From positions 1,054,001 to 1,118,000 of the forward strand of contig NZ_FPCJ01000001.1 in the NCBI RefSeq assembly GCF_900116565.1: a stretch of 64,000 bases of DNA, written 5' to 3'. The translations under genes were made by a program, and so were the position numbers. Positions 19,691-28,104 of this stretch are shown one piece after another. The notes below the pieces were generated by a model. That model made no database searches. It was not told where the DNA came from and saw only the letters and a list, made by a program, of their open reading frames with translations. The number at the start of each line of letters is the position of its first letter. Position 1 is the first letter of the stretch. This DNA comes from Thermoflavifilum thermophilum. GTDB lineage: Bacteria > Bacteroidota > Bacteroidia > Chitinophagales > Chitinophagaceae.

Positions 19691-20212
19691 ATGCCAGTTA
19701 TCTTAGCTGTCAAAGATCGATATCCTGAAATCGGGGAAAATTGTTTCATTGCTCCCAACGCAACCATAGTGGGAGATGTGGTGATTAAAAATGATTGCAG
19801 CATCTGGTTTAATGCCGTGATCCGGGCCGACGTCAATAGCATTCGCATCGGCAACCGGGTAAATATCCAGGATGGTGCCATCATTCATTGCACCTACCAG
19901 AAAACCAAAACCATCATCGGCGATCACGTAACCATCGGCCATCGGGCGATATTGCACGGCTGCACGGTAGAAGACAATGTACTCATCGGTATGGGCGCCA
20001 TTGTAATGGACCATGCGCATATCCATTCCAACGTCATCATCGCAGCCGGTGCTGTGGTGCTGGAAGGTACGGTCATAGAAAGCGGGTGCATTTATGGGGG
20101 GGTACCAGCCAGAAAATTAAAAGAAATCCCTATTGAACAGGTGAATCGGGAAATAGAGCGGATTGCCAACAACTATATCTTCTACTCCGGATGGTATGAA
20201 GATAAAAAATAG
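19691..20212 (+). CDS. Gamma-carbonic anhydrase-like hexapeptide-repeat protein
   Basis: A 173-residue left-handed beta-helix protein, with repeated isoleucine/valine-rich hexapeptides from about residue 15 to 135, and a C-terminal helix. The metal-binding histidines of the gamma-CA family are in place (DGAIIHCTY; TIGHRAILHGC). Relatives (YrdA/PaaY/CaiE) are often zinc proteins with weak or no CA activity, so the enzymatic role is open. Its last 17 bases overlap a short downstream lipoprotein frame. Confidence 0.88.
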   Translation: MPVILAVKDRYPEIGENCFIAPNATIVGDVVIKNDCSIWFNAVIRADVNSIRIGNRVNIQDGAIIHCTYQKTKTIIGDHVTIGHRAILHGCTVEDNVLIGMGAIVMDHAHIHSNVIIAAGAVVLEGTVIESGCIYGGVPARKLKEIPIEQVNREIERIANNYIFYSGWYEDKK

Positions 20213-20393
20213 ATCCTACTGCAACACAGCGATCCTAACTTGTGTGCTGATAGTGACCGCAGTTTTGCATGGTTGTGCCCGTCATACAATACCTGCAGTG
20301 GGCGCGGAAAAGGTACTGAGTAATCCTGATATAAAATCCCATCAGAAAAAACTGCAGATATTTCCCAAAAAATTAAGGGAGAATGATTTATGA
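20196..20393 (+). CDS. Small putative lipoprotein
   Basis: A 65-residue frame starting at ATG 20196, inside the end of the carbonic anhydrase-like gene in another frame. It has a Lys/Arg start, a hydrophobic core (TAILTCVLIVTAVL) and a lipobox LHGC, then about 40 polar residues with no recognised domain. The signal-peptide pattern is good enough to propose a real lipoprotein translated by coupling, but no homologue is known to me. It converges on rsgA with 13 bases between the stops. Confidence 0.5.
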   Translation: MKIKNRSYCNTAILTCVLIVTAVLHGCARHTIPAVGAEKVLSNPDIKSHQKKLQIFPKKLRENDL

Positions 20394-20406
20394 GATAAAT
20401 GTATGT

Positions 20407-21330
20407 TTATCTTTCATCTTGCAGAGTTTGCAAAATGTGTAAATAATTTTCATAACGTTTGAGGTGAATTTTCCCTTCTTCCACTGCCTCCTTCACCGCA
20501 CAGCCGGGTTCGTTTACATGTAAGCAATTATTGAACATGCAGCTGGTTACGTATTTCTGCATATCCAGAAAATAATGACTTAGCTCTTCTGGTGCCACAT
20601 CCACAATACCAAATTCACGAATACCGGGCGTATCAATGATACGTCCTCCGAATGGCAGTTCAAACATTTCAGCAAAAGTGGTTGTATGCATACCTTTTTC
20701 TGACCAGCGGCTGATGGGCTGTACCCGCAGGGAAAGACCCGGAATCAGCGCATTGATCAGCGAAGATTTGCCCACACCCGAATGACCGGCCAGCAGCGTG
20801 GTTTGATTTTGTAAGCTATTTTTAAGCCGGTCTATGCCTTCCCCCTGTTTTACCGAAATCAGTTCAACCGGATAACCTATGCTTTCATACATATCTATCC
20901 ATTCAGCAGCTATGATTTTTGCTTCTTCATCCAGCAGGTCTGCTTTGTTGATGATGATGGAAGTAGGAATATGATACGCAGCGGTTGTTACCAGAAAGCG
21001 ATCTATAAAACCCGTGGATGTACGCGGTTGCAATATGGTTACGAGGAGCCAGGCCTGATCCAGATTGGCGGCGAGAATATGTTTCTGCCCACGTTTGTGT
21101 GGCGAACTTCGGATGATATAGTTTTTTCTGGGCAGGATATCTTCAATCAAGGCATCGCCCGTTTGCGGATCCCGACTGATGATAACTTCATCACCCACCG
21201 CTACGGGATTGGTGGAAGAGATTTCCTCGTCAATTTTCAATTTGCCTTTTATGCGGCACGAAATCCATTCACCCGTTGTGGTGCGTGCCTGGTACCAGCT
21301 GCCGGTTGACTTGTAAATAGTTGCCTGCAA
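20407..21330 (-). CDS. rsgA: Small ribosomal subunit biogenesis GTPase
   Basis: A 307-residue circularly permuted GTPase that matures the 30S subunit. An N-terminal OB-fold is followed by the permuted G motifs: NKADLL (G4) comes before GHSGVGKSSLINAL (G1) and DTPGIREFG (G3). The C-terminal zinc site is visible as C-x5-C-x2-H-x5-C in SCMFNNCLHVNEPGCAV. Length and order are canonical. It lies 39 bases after BatA on the same strand and may be read from the moxR-batA unit. Confidence 0.96.
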   Translation of the reverse strand: MQATIYKSTGSWYQARTTTGEWISCRIKGKLKIDEEISSTNPVAVGDEVIISRDPQTGDALIEDILPRKNYIIRSSPHKRGQKHILAANLDQAWLLVTILQPRTSTGFIDRFLVTTAAYHIPTSIIINKADLLDEEAKIIAAEWIDMYESIGYPVELISVKQGEGIDRLKNSLQNQTTLLAGHSGVGKSSLINALIPGLSLRVQPISRWSEKGMHTTTFAEMFELPFGGRIIDTPGIREFGIVDVAPEELSHYFLDMQKYVTSCMFNNCLHVNEPGCAVKEAVEEGKIHLKRYENYLHILQTLQDER

Positions 21331-21369
21331 GGGATATTTTAGTGGTAAAGATAAAGAGAACCCCTTGTA

Positions 21370-22380
21370 TCACGGGAATGTTTTGAAAACAGTGTAACGC
21401 AGTAATATTTCCAAAAAAAGGAGTACAGCCGCGGCCATTGCCAGCGGGAAAAATACATCGGCATATTGGGTGAATGATGAAACCTGAATTTTGGTTTTCT
21501 CCATCTGATCAATCTGGTCGTAGATCCGGCGCAGGGATGTGTTACCTGTAGCGCGGAAATATTCACCTCCCGTTTGCCGGGCTATTTTCTGCAGCAAGGC
21601 TTCATCAATCTGTACTGGCATATCTTGCAGCTGCGTACCACCACCTGGCATCGGCACTGGATAAGGAGCTACGCCATGCGTGCCTATCCCAATGGTATAG
21701 ACACGCACACCATAAGTTTTTGCGATTTGCAAAGCTGTCATCGGATCAATCAAACCCATGTTGTTGACCCCATCGGTTAATAAAATTACCACCTTACTTT
21801 TTGCCGAACTTTCGCGCAAACGCTGAACGGCTGTAGCCAGCCCGTCGCCGATAGCGGTACCATCTTCCAGCAAACCACTGTGAACCTTTTCGAGCTGCTG
21901 AATCAGAAAATCATGATCAATGGTAAGCGGGCACTGGGTAAAAGCCTGACCCGCAAAAATCACCAGTCCAATGCGATCGTTGGGCCGGTGTTCTATAAAA
22001 TTTTTAGCTACGGCTTTGGCTGCTTCGATGCGATTGGGATGAAAGTCCTGTGCCAGCATGCTTCCCGAGATATCCAGACAGATGATAATGTCAATACCTT
22101 CGCTGTTCACGTTTTGCAACACATCCGTAGTTTGCGGCCGCGCCAGTGCCATCACCAGCAGCGCATACACCAGCATGCGCAAAACCATCAGCACGGAACG
22201 AAAACGCATTTTCCACGATACCGGCAATTGCTTCATGCCACGGGTGGATGATACCTGCAGATAAGCCTGCTGCCTGCGCCGATTGCGGATGTATAGAAAT
22301 ATCCATACAGGCAACAGGCACAGCAACAACAACCACCAGGGATTGGCAAATACAATATGGCTATGCAAAAGTTCGTCCAT
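21370..22380 (-). CDS. batA: BatA-like von Willebrand factor A membrane protein
   Basis: 336 residues: two N-terminal hydrophobic segments (AERFAIR-type N-terminus), a VWA domain with an intact MIDAS (DISGSM, followed by the Thr/Asp motifs LLEDGTAIGDGLATA and LLTDGVNNMG), and a C-terminal membrane segment. In Bacteroidota BatA belongs to the moxR-bat (aerotolerance) operon. Usual partners BatB, BatC and BatD do not follow; rsgA does. A metal-dependent protein-binding role at the inner membrane is known for the family, the partner is not. Confidence 0.88.
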   Translation of the reverse strand: MDELLHSHIVFANPWWLLLLCLLPVWIFLYIRNRRRQQAYLQVSSTRGMKQLPVSWKMRFRSVLMVLRMLVYALLVMALARPQTTDVLQNVNSEGIDIIICLDISGSMLAQDFHPNRIEAAKAVAKNFIEHRPNDRIGLVIFAGQAFTQCPLTIDHDFLIQQLEKVHSGLLEDGTAIGDGLATAVQRLRESSAKSKVVILLTDGVNNMGLIDPMTALQIAKTYGVRVYTIGIGTHGVAPYPVPMPGGGTQLQDMPVQIDEALLQKIARQTGGEYFRATGNTSLRRIYDQIDQMEKTKIQVSSFTQYADVFFPLAMAAAVLLFLEILLRYTVFKTFP

Positions 22381-22383
22381 CTG

Positions 22384-23442
22384 CTACTTGCTTATGTTTT
22401 TCACAGCTGCGGCCTGGGCATCTGCCGCAGAGGCCGATTCTGCTGCCCGTCGTTCGGCCTCCTGAGCCTGATGCGTGGCCTCAACCACCTGAATAGCTTT
22501 TTCAAGGCAAAGAGCAGCTATCTCAGGCGAAGACTGCCATTTAGCAAACTTTACCCGATCCGCTTCCGATAAAATTTCTTCCCACACAGCCCGGTGTTCA
22601 CGCAGTACACGATGCTTATCCATCTGTTCCAACAATTCGCCGGAAGTGATTTCCATGGCCGGGATTTGAAATGCCCGTTCCACATATCGGCGCAACACAT
22701 CGGTGAGCCGGGTAAAATATTCTTTCATCTGGATTTTTGTCCAAGGTTGTTCTGCCTGCCACTGTTTCAACAGAGCCATAGCCTCTTCATAGGGCGGTTG
22801 TAGAGGTTGTTGTATCACAACAGGGGCGGCCTTACGTTTGCGATGCCGCAAAACATAAATAATCCCCAACACAAGCAGTACCAATGCGATACCCAGCAAC
22901 ACATAGGGCAACACATCGAGCCAAGTAAGCTTTACACGACGAATATCCTTAATTGGCATGAACGGTTTAGTAGTATCCACCGGCACGGTTTGCACCTGAA
23001 TCCATAATGAATCCGTTTGCAGCATCAGATGTGTAGTATCGTTGAGCCGGGATGAGGCCAGTACCACAGGAAAAGAAGGAATTTGCCATCGACCCGAGTC
23101 AAACGAAGTAAGTGTCAGCACCTGATGGTACTGCCATTGCCCGCCGGTTGAAATGGTATCGGCCTGGCCGCGCTGTACTACTTCGATATGATTGAATGAA
23201 TCAGGTAAGGCATAACCCTGCAACCGATAGGAGCCAGGCAGGGTAATGTCGAGATAGAGATGAAACTGGCTGCCTATAAGAATCTGCGATGAATCCGTGT
23301 GTACTTCCACACGAGGTTGCTGCCCAAAAGCCTGCATGTGCCACATGATACCCAGAAAGGCCATGCAACAATACCATGCGGCTTGCTGATGCTTATATAC
23401 GCCTGACAAAAAAACCCTGCAAAATGCGAACATAATCTTCAT
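22384..23442 (-). CDS. BatD/DUF4381-like membrane protein of the Bat operon
   Basis: About 352 residues. The N-terminal hydrophobic stretch is followed by an extracytoplasmic Ig-like beta domain (QPRVEVHTDSSQILIGSQFHLYLDITLPG), a membrane helix near residue 185-205 (VLPYVLLGIALVLLVLGII) and a cytoplasmic part rich in Gln and Ala that resembles DUF4381. The position between the DUF58 and BatA genes supports assignment to the operon. The start is uncertain: ATG 23442 overlaps the DUF58 gene by 50 bases, ATG 23361 would avoid this. Confidence 0.7.
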   Translation of the reverse strand: MKIMFAFCRVFLSGVYKHQQAAWYCCMAFLGIMWHMQAFGQQPRVEVHTDSSQILIGSQFHLYLDITLPGSYRLQGYALPDSFNHIEVVQRGQADTISTGGQWQYHQVLTLTSFDSGRWQIPSFPVVLASSRLNDTTHLMLQTDSLWIQVQTVPVDTTKPFMPIKDIRRVKLTWLDVLPYVLLGIALVLLVLGIIYVLRHRKRKAAPVVIQQPLQPPYEEAMALLKQWQAEQPWTKIQMKEYFTRLTDVLRRYVERAFQIPAMEITSGELLEQMDKHRVLREHRAVWEEILSEADRVKFAKWQSSPEIAALCLEKAIQVVEATHQAQEAERRAAESASAADAQAAAVKNISK

Positions 23443-24259
23443 CCGTGCGAATACTGATTAATGAGGCCCCGCTTCGGGTAAATGCATTCCGGCAATATTG
23501 CACATGTTGCTGAAATTGCGCTGCATATTTTTTTCTCACCTGTGCATCCAATGTATCCAGCCATAATGTTTCCCCTGTTTCTGCATCCATCATTTTCACC
23601 AATCCCACTGCAGGCAATTCCTTTTCATGCGGATCATATACATGAATGCCTATTAAATCATGTTTGCGTGCTACAATCTGCAAAGCATCTTCATATCCAT
23701 CGGCAAAAAAATCTGACAACAAAAACACAATGGATTTTTTCTTAACGGCATTATTGAAAAAACGCAATGCAGCTGCAATATCCGTACCCGGCCGGGTGGC
23801 TTCCATCGAAAGCAAATCGCGTATGATACGCAAAGTATGCGAACTACCTTTCTTGGGTGGAATATATTTTTCTATACCATTGCTGAAAAAAACCACGCCT
23901 ACTTTATCATGATTATGAATAGCCGAAAAAGAAAGTACTGCACATATCTCTGTGATCAGATCACGCTTGGTTTGCTGAACACTTCCAAACAAAGCACTCT
24001 TGCTGATATCAACCAACAGCATCACGGTGAGTTCCCGTTCTTCTTCAAATACCTTCACATATGGATGGGAAAAACGGGCTGTTACATTCCAATCAATCGT
24101 ACGCACATCATCTCCAAAAGTATATTCCCTTACCTCGCTAAAGCTCATGCCCCTACCCTTAAAAGCACTGTGATACTCTCCAGAGAAAATATGATTTGAC
24201 AGACCTTTGGTCTTAATTTCAATTTTGCGAACCTTCTTCAACAATTCGGTGGTATCCAT
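23393..24259 (-). CDS. DUF58 domain-containing protein
   Basis: 288 residues with the family hallmark DDVRTIDWNVTARFSHPYVKVFEEERE and a VWA-like fold after it (MLLVDISKSALFGS). DUF58 proteins regularly follow MoxR ATPases and are thought to be clients or partners in assembling periplasmic or membrane complexes. It starts 35 bases after the moxR stop in the same operon. Confidence 0.92.
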   Translation of the reverse strand: MDTTELLKKVRKIEIKTKGLSNHIFSGEYHSAFKGRGMSFSEVREYTFGDDVRTIDWNVTARFSHPYVKVFEEERELTVMLLVDISKSALFGSVQQTKRDLITEICAVLSFSAIHNHDKVGVVFFSNGIEKYIPPKKGSSHTLRIIRDLLSMEATRPGTDIAAALRFFNNAVKKKSIVFLLSDFFADGYEDALQIVARKHDLIGIHVYDPHEKELPAVGLVKMMDAETGETLWLDTLDAQVRKKYAAQFQQHVQYCRNAFTRSGASLISIRTDEDYVRILQGFFVRRI

Positions 24260-24294
24260 GTAAGAGCAATTGCACGATGATCAGGCACCAACAA

Positions 24295-25296
24295 TTATGG
24301 TACTTCTACCACATTGAGGATTTCACTGATGATGTTTTCTGTAGTTACATTTTCGGCTTCTGCTTCGTATGTTAATCCGATGCGATGCCTCATCACATCG
24401 TAACACACACTGCGCACATCTTCCGGAATTACATATCCCCTGCGTTTGATAAATGCATAAGCCTTGGCTGCAAGTGCCAGATTAATGCTGGCTCTGGGAG
24501 ATGCTGCATAGGCAATAAGCGGAGTTAGTTTGGATAATTTGTATTCAGCCGGTTGTCGCGTAGCAAATACAATGTCGATGATGTACTTTTCAATTTTTTC
24601 ATCCATATATACATTGCGTACCAGTTGCCTGGCTGCGAGAATATCCTGGGGATGCACCACCGGATTGACTTTGGGCATTCCTTCGGGTTGAATATTCTGC
24701 CGGATGATTTTGACTTCTTCCTCTTTGGTAGGATAGCCCACTACTATTTTCAGCATGAAGCGATCCACCTGCGCTTCCGGAAGCGGATAGGTACCTTCCT
24801 GCTCAATGGGATTCTGGGTAGCCAGCACCAAAAAGGGTTCTTCCAGCGGAAAAGTATGATCGCCAATGGTAACCTGTTTTTCCTGCATAGCCTCCAGGAG
24901 GGCACTTTGCACCTTTGCAGGGGCACGGTTGATTTCATCGGCCAGCACGAAGTTGGCAAAAATAGGCCCTTTTCGCACGATGAAATTGTTCTGCTGCTGA
25001 TTGTAAATCATGGTACCAATCACATCAGCAGGTAATAAATCAGGTGTAAACTGAATGCGGCTGAATTGTGCACGAATGCATGCTGCAAGTGATTTAATGG
25101 CAAGTGTTTTAGCCAAACCCGGCACACCTTCCAGCAACACATGTCCCTGTGCCAGCAAAGCCACCATCAGGCGATCCACCATATACTTCTGTCCTACAAT
25201 CACTTTCCCCATCTCCATATGCAACAAATCCACAAATGCACTGGCCTGATGAATCTGCTCATGCAGTGTCCGAATATCCGCAGTAGCTTGTTCCAT
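24295..25296 (-). CDS. moxR: MoxR-family AAA+ ATPase
   Basis: A 333-residue AAA+ chaperone-like ATPase. Walker A is GVPGLAKTL, Walker B with the MoxR signature is LADEINRAPAKVQSALLEAMQE, sensor 1 is LATQNPIEQEGTYPLPEAQ, and the C-terminal lid has SPRASINLALAAKA. It is the first gene of the moxR-DUF58-BatD-like-batA unit. MoxR proteins act with VWA proteins to mature enzyme complexes or cell-envelope factors. Confidence 0.93.
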   Translation of the reverse strand: MEQATADIRTLHEQIHQASAFVDLLHMEMGKVIVGQKYMVDRLMVALLAQGHVLLEGVPGLAKTLAIKSLAACIRAQFSRIQFTPDLLPADVIGTMIYNQQQNNFIVRKGPIFANFVLADEINRAPAKVQSALLEAMQEKQVTIGDHTFPLEEPFLVLATQNPIEQEGTYPLPEAQVDRFMLKIVVGYPTKEEEVKIIRQNIQPEGMPKVNPVVHPQDILAARQLVRNVYMDEKIEKYIIDIVFATRQPAEYKLSKLTPLIAYAASPRASINLALAAKAYAFIKRRGYVIPEDVRSVCYDVMRHRIGLTYEAEAENVTTENIISEILNVVEVP

Positions 25297-25456
25297 GATA
25301 TAACATTGAATGGTTGCTAAAATAGTAATAAGTTTGCAATATGATCTGAACCAGTTTGGTGTGCTGTTAAAGCTGTGTTAAAGAATGGGTCTGCTACTCC
25401 TCTGCTGCAAAGCTACATGGAAGTACCTGCCAGAAAAAGTTAAAACTGCTTTGATC

Positions 25457-25801
25457 ATGGATGATATAAACGAAAAATGGAAAACACTTGAACATATACT
25501 GGAGAAACGATTGGGTCGTAAACCGAATATGGAAGGCATTCTTATGCTCATAGGCCTGCAGGAAATCAGCTCTTCCAAAACCCGCTTCAGCAAAGAAGAA
25601 AAACAAGATCTGATTCATGTAGGCACCTGTACATTATTGGCACAGGAAGGATATTATCGCGTTGTAAAGAAGGATGATGAGGGATGGCCGCATTTTCAAC
25701 AAATGAAATCTATACCCGAAATGGATGCAGCACATCAGGAAATGTGGTTAAAAAAATTAATGCTGTACTATTTTGAGCCCTTGTTAGAAAAGCATGTTTA
25801 A
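25457..25801 (+). CDS. Conserved hypothetical protein (Bacteroidota type)
   Basis: 114 residues from ATG 25457 (MDDINEKWKTLEHIL); the frame is open 24 codons further upstream with an unlikely Cys-rich leader. It is predicted soluble and largely helical, with a charged N-terminal half (EKRLGRKPNMEGILMLIGLQEI) and a Tyr/Trp-rich middle. It looks like a small conserved protein of this phylum, but I know no function. It diverges from moxR and precedes gcvH by 55 bases. Confidence 0.65.
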   Translation: MDDINEKWKTLEHILEKRLGRKPNMEGILMLIGLQEISSSKTRFSKEEKQDLIHVGTCTLLAQEGYYRVVKKDDEGWPHFQQMKSIPEMDAAHQEMWLKKLMLYYFEPLLEKHV

Positions 25802-25811
25802 ATGCTGCATT

Positions 25812-25841
25812 TTTGCAGTTGGATGCAAACCTGTATTTTTA
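25812..25841 (+). promoter_or_regulatory. Promoter of gcvH
   Basis: TTTG (25812-25815), 18 bases, then TATTTTTA (25834-25841), one mismatch from TAnnTTTG. It lies 15 bases before the ATG at 25857 and supports that start over the earlier in-frame ATG at 25794. Confidence 0.5.
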
Positions 25842-25856
25842 CATCAAAACACCGTT

Positions 25857-26237
25857 ATGAAATTCCCGGAACACCTGAAATACACACCTGAACATGAATG
25901 GATAGCTGTACAGGGCGATACAGCCACGGTAGGAATTACAGATTTTGCCCAGCGCGAATTGGGTGATATCGTGTATGTGGATATACCTTCTGCAGGAAAA
26001 GAACTGGATGCGCATGCTCCCTTCGGTACGGTTGAAGCGGTGAAAACCGTATCCGAACTATATATGCCTGTGAAAGGCACTATCATCGAAATAAACCCAC
26101 GCCTGAATGAAGCACCGGAACTGGTAAACCAGGATCCTTATGGTGAAGGATGGATGATTAAAATCAGGCTGAGTGATCCTTCTCAGCTTAATGAGCTGCT
26201 GGCAGCTGAACAGTATCAGCAACTGGTAGGAAACTAA
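25857..26237 (+). CDS. gcvH: Glycine cleavage system H protein
   Basis: 126 residues from ATG 25857 (MKFPEHLKYTPEHEW, the standard family start). It carries the aminomethyl group of glycine on a lipoyl-lysine and shuttles between the P, T and L proteins. The lipoylation site is visible as GTVEAVKTVSELYMPV with the Lys after EAV. No other glycine cleavage genes are in the window. An upstream ATG adds 21 non-conserved residues and overlaps the promoter. Confidence 0.96.
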   Translation: MKFPEHLKYTPEHEWIAVQGDTATVGITDFAQRELGDIVYVDIPSAGKELDAHAPFGTVEAVKTVSELYMPVKGTIIEINPRLNEAPELVNQDPYGEGWMIKIRLSDPSQLNELLAAEQYQQLVGN

Positions 26238-26262
26238 ATGCTTTCTTCCATATTATTTTTTG

Positions 26263-26676
26263 ATGGAACCGGCTTTGCATAAAAACTGGAAATATTATTT
26301 GCCAGCCTCGGCTTGGACATGTGTCATTCTGGTACTTACGCTGATGCCGGCAAAAGTAGTACCGGATATTAAAGTATTGGATCATATTCCTCAGTTTGAT
26401 AAGCTGGTGCATGCTTTCTTCTTTATGTTGTTTGTGATTTTGTGGAGTGCAGCATTATATCTGCATCGCGGCCCGATCTATCATAAAAGAGTGATACACT
26501 ATATCATTGCAGGCATTTTGTTAGGCATCACCATTGAATTTTTGCAGAAAGATATTGCTTTCATTCATCGCGATTTTGAAATTGGGGATATGATAGCCGA
26601 TGCCATAGGAGCGCTGATAGGAGGCTATATAAGCCAGCGTTATCTGCAGGAATGGATTAAAATTTTCCTGCATTGA
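26263..26676 (+). CDS. VanZ-like membrane protein
   Basis: 137 residues with about four membrane segments. The typical pattern is present: LPASAWTCVILVLTLMPAKVVP at the first helix, FDKLVHAFFFMLF in the second, and GITIEFLQ with IGDMIADAIGALIGG near the end, all recognisable in VanZ-family proteins of Bacteroidota, where they often follow gcvH. Function unknown apart from teicoplanin tolerance of the VanZ prototype. ATG 26263 is preferred to the TTG one codon earlier. Confidence 0.82.
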   Translation: MEPALHKNWKYYLPASAWTCVILVLTLMPAKVVPDIKVLDHIPQFDKLVHAFFFMLFVILWSAALYLHRGPIYHKRVIHYIIAGILLGITIEFLQKDIAFIHRDFEIGDMIADAIGALIGGYISQRYLQEWIKIFLH

Positions 26677-26688
26677 ATTTTTCTCTGC

Positions 26689-26698
26689 TACACGTGTA
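26689..26698. repeat. 10-base palindrome upstream of the TauE/SafE gene
   Basis: TACACGTGTA, directly followed by a GTAAC-acag-GTTAC inverted repeat (26696-26709). Both lie 20-40 bases upstream of the -7 element at 26732, where an activator or repressor could bind. Confidence 0.3.
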
Positions 26699-26731
26699 AC
26701 ACAGGTTACCTATACACTGATTTCCTTGCCA

Positions 26732-26739
26732 TACCTTTG
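26732..26739 (+). promoter_or_regulatory. -7 element (TACCTTTG) before the TauE/SafE gene
   Basis: An exact TAnnTTTG match, 24 bases before the ATG at 26764. A -33 TTTG is not evident. Confidence 0.5.
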
Positions 26740-26763
26740 CGCATCTTTGAATGATGTCATGAT

Positions 26764-27603
26764 ATGAGTTTGCTCACGTTTACCCTGATTATTTTCGCCG
26801 GAGCATTACTGGCTGGTTTGTTAGGTTCGTTGACCGGCCTGGGCGGTGGTGTGGTGATCATTCCGTTGCTAACCATCGGCTTTCATATTGATATCCGTTA
26901 TGCCATTGGCACTTCATTGGTAGCTGTCATTGCTACTTCTTCCGGGTCTGCCGCAGCTTATGTGAAAGAAGGATTCTCCAACATCCGGATCGCTATGTTT
27001 CTGGAAGTGGCTACCACATCAGGAGCTATTCTGGGAGCTATTTTAGCCATTTACCTACCTTCTCATTTTATTGCCATTCTTGCTGGGATCGTTATTTTGT
27101 ATTCTGCGCTGATTTCTTTGAAGAAAAAACAGGATCATCTGGATGTAAATCAATCCAGCAAACTGGCCAGAATCCTGAAGCTCAATGGCGATTTTCCAGA
27201 TGAACATGGCAACAAGATTTCCTATGCTGTGCATCGGGTTGCCGGCGGATATGGCATGATGATGTTTGCTGGCATTATTTCAGGCTTGCTGGGACTGGGA
27301 TCGGGCTCGCTGAAAGTAGTTGCCATGGATAACATCATGCATATTCCATTTAAAGTATCTACCACAACCAGCAATTTCATGATTGGTGTAACGGCTGCAG
27401 CCAGTGCCAGTGTGTATCTTTCAAGAGGATATATTGATCCGGTACTTTCCATGCCTGTTGTTTTGGGTGTGTTGCTGGGTTCCATGATGGGTGCACGCAT
27501 TCTGATGAAAAGTGCTACCAGCTGGTTGCGCCTTTTATTTATTGCGGTAATTACCATTCTCGGACTGGAGATGATTTACAATGGGTTATTGAATAAAATA
27601 TAG
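26764..27603 (+). CDS. TauE/SafE family anion exporter
   Basis: A 279-residue membrane protein with about eight hydrophobic helices and the duplicated TauE/SafE motif: GLLGSLTGLGGGVVIIPLL in the first half and GIISGLLGLGSGSLKVVAM in the second. The family exports sulfite, sulfoacetate or related organic sulfur anions. The pairing with a DUF1634 gene six bases downstream is a recurrent arrangement. No sulfur pathway genes are adjacent, so the substrate is open. Confidence 0.9.
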   Translation: MSLLTFTLIIFAGALLAGLLGSLTGLGGGVVIIPLLTIGFHIDIRYAIGTSLVAVIATSSGSAAAYVKEGFSNIRIAMFLEVATTSGAILGAILAIYLPSHFIAILAGIVILYSALISLKKKQDHLDVNQSSKLARILKLNGDFPDEHGNKISYAVHRVAGGYGMMMFAGIISGLLGLGSGSLKVVAMDNIMHIPFKVSTTTSNFMIGVTAAASASVYLSRGYIDPVLSMPVVLGVLLGSMMGARILMKSATSWLRLLFIAVITILGLEMIYNGLLNKI

Positions 27604-27609
27604 TCTTCA

Positions 27610-27993
27610 ATGAAAAAACAGATAAATGATCAGCGTATTGAAATATTCTTGAGTTATTTACTGCGCTGGGGGGTAACAATCTCAGCTGTAATCGTAGCCA
27701 TAAGCGGATTATTGTATCTTATATCCCACGCAGGCGACACACCTCATTTTCATACTTTTCATGGAGAACAAAGTGATTTAACATCTCTTTCTGGTATTTT
27801 GCATGCCATGCATCAAGGCGATATCAAAGCATTTATACAGTTTGGCATTGTACTGCTGATTGCTACACCTATTGCCCGGGTATTTTTTTCGATTATTGGG
27901 TTTATCCTTGAAAGGGATGTGCTTTACATTGTGCTTACTATAATTGTGCTAAGTATCCTGATGATTGGCATTTTCTCCGGTCTTGGCGGATAA
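27610..27993 (+). CDS. DUF1634 membrane protein
   Basis: 127 residues with three hydrophobic segments. The N-terminal RIEIFLSYLLRWGVTISAVIV pattern and the GIVLLIATPIARVFFSI helix identify DUF1634. These proteins are usually encoded beside TauE/SafE permeases, as here with a six-base gap, and probably act with them in the inner membrane. Confidence 0.88.
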   Translation: MKKQINDQRIEIFLSYLLRWGVTISAVIVAISGLLYLISHAGDTPHFHTFHGEQSDLTSLSGILHAMHQGDIKAFIQFGIVLLIATPIARVFFSIIGFILERDVLYIVLTIIVLSILMIGIFSGLGG

Positions 27994-28024
27994 AAAGAAA
28001 TCCCCGGACTTAGATTCCGGGGAT
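27991..28024 (-). terminator. Terminator hairpin between DUF1634 and the OmpA-like gene
   Basis: A 9-bp perfect stem (28000-28008 with 28016-28024) and a 7-base loop. On the minus strand it is followed by TTTCTTTTTA, so it best serves the OmpA-like gene; on the plus strand no T-run follows. Confidence 0.7.
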
Positions 28025-28104
28025 GATTTACTGTTGCCTATAAAAACCACCAAACTATCCTGAGGGGAAGATATGAATTTATTGCAAACAAAAAATATTC
28101 AAAT

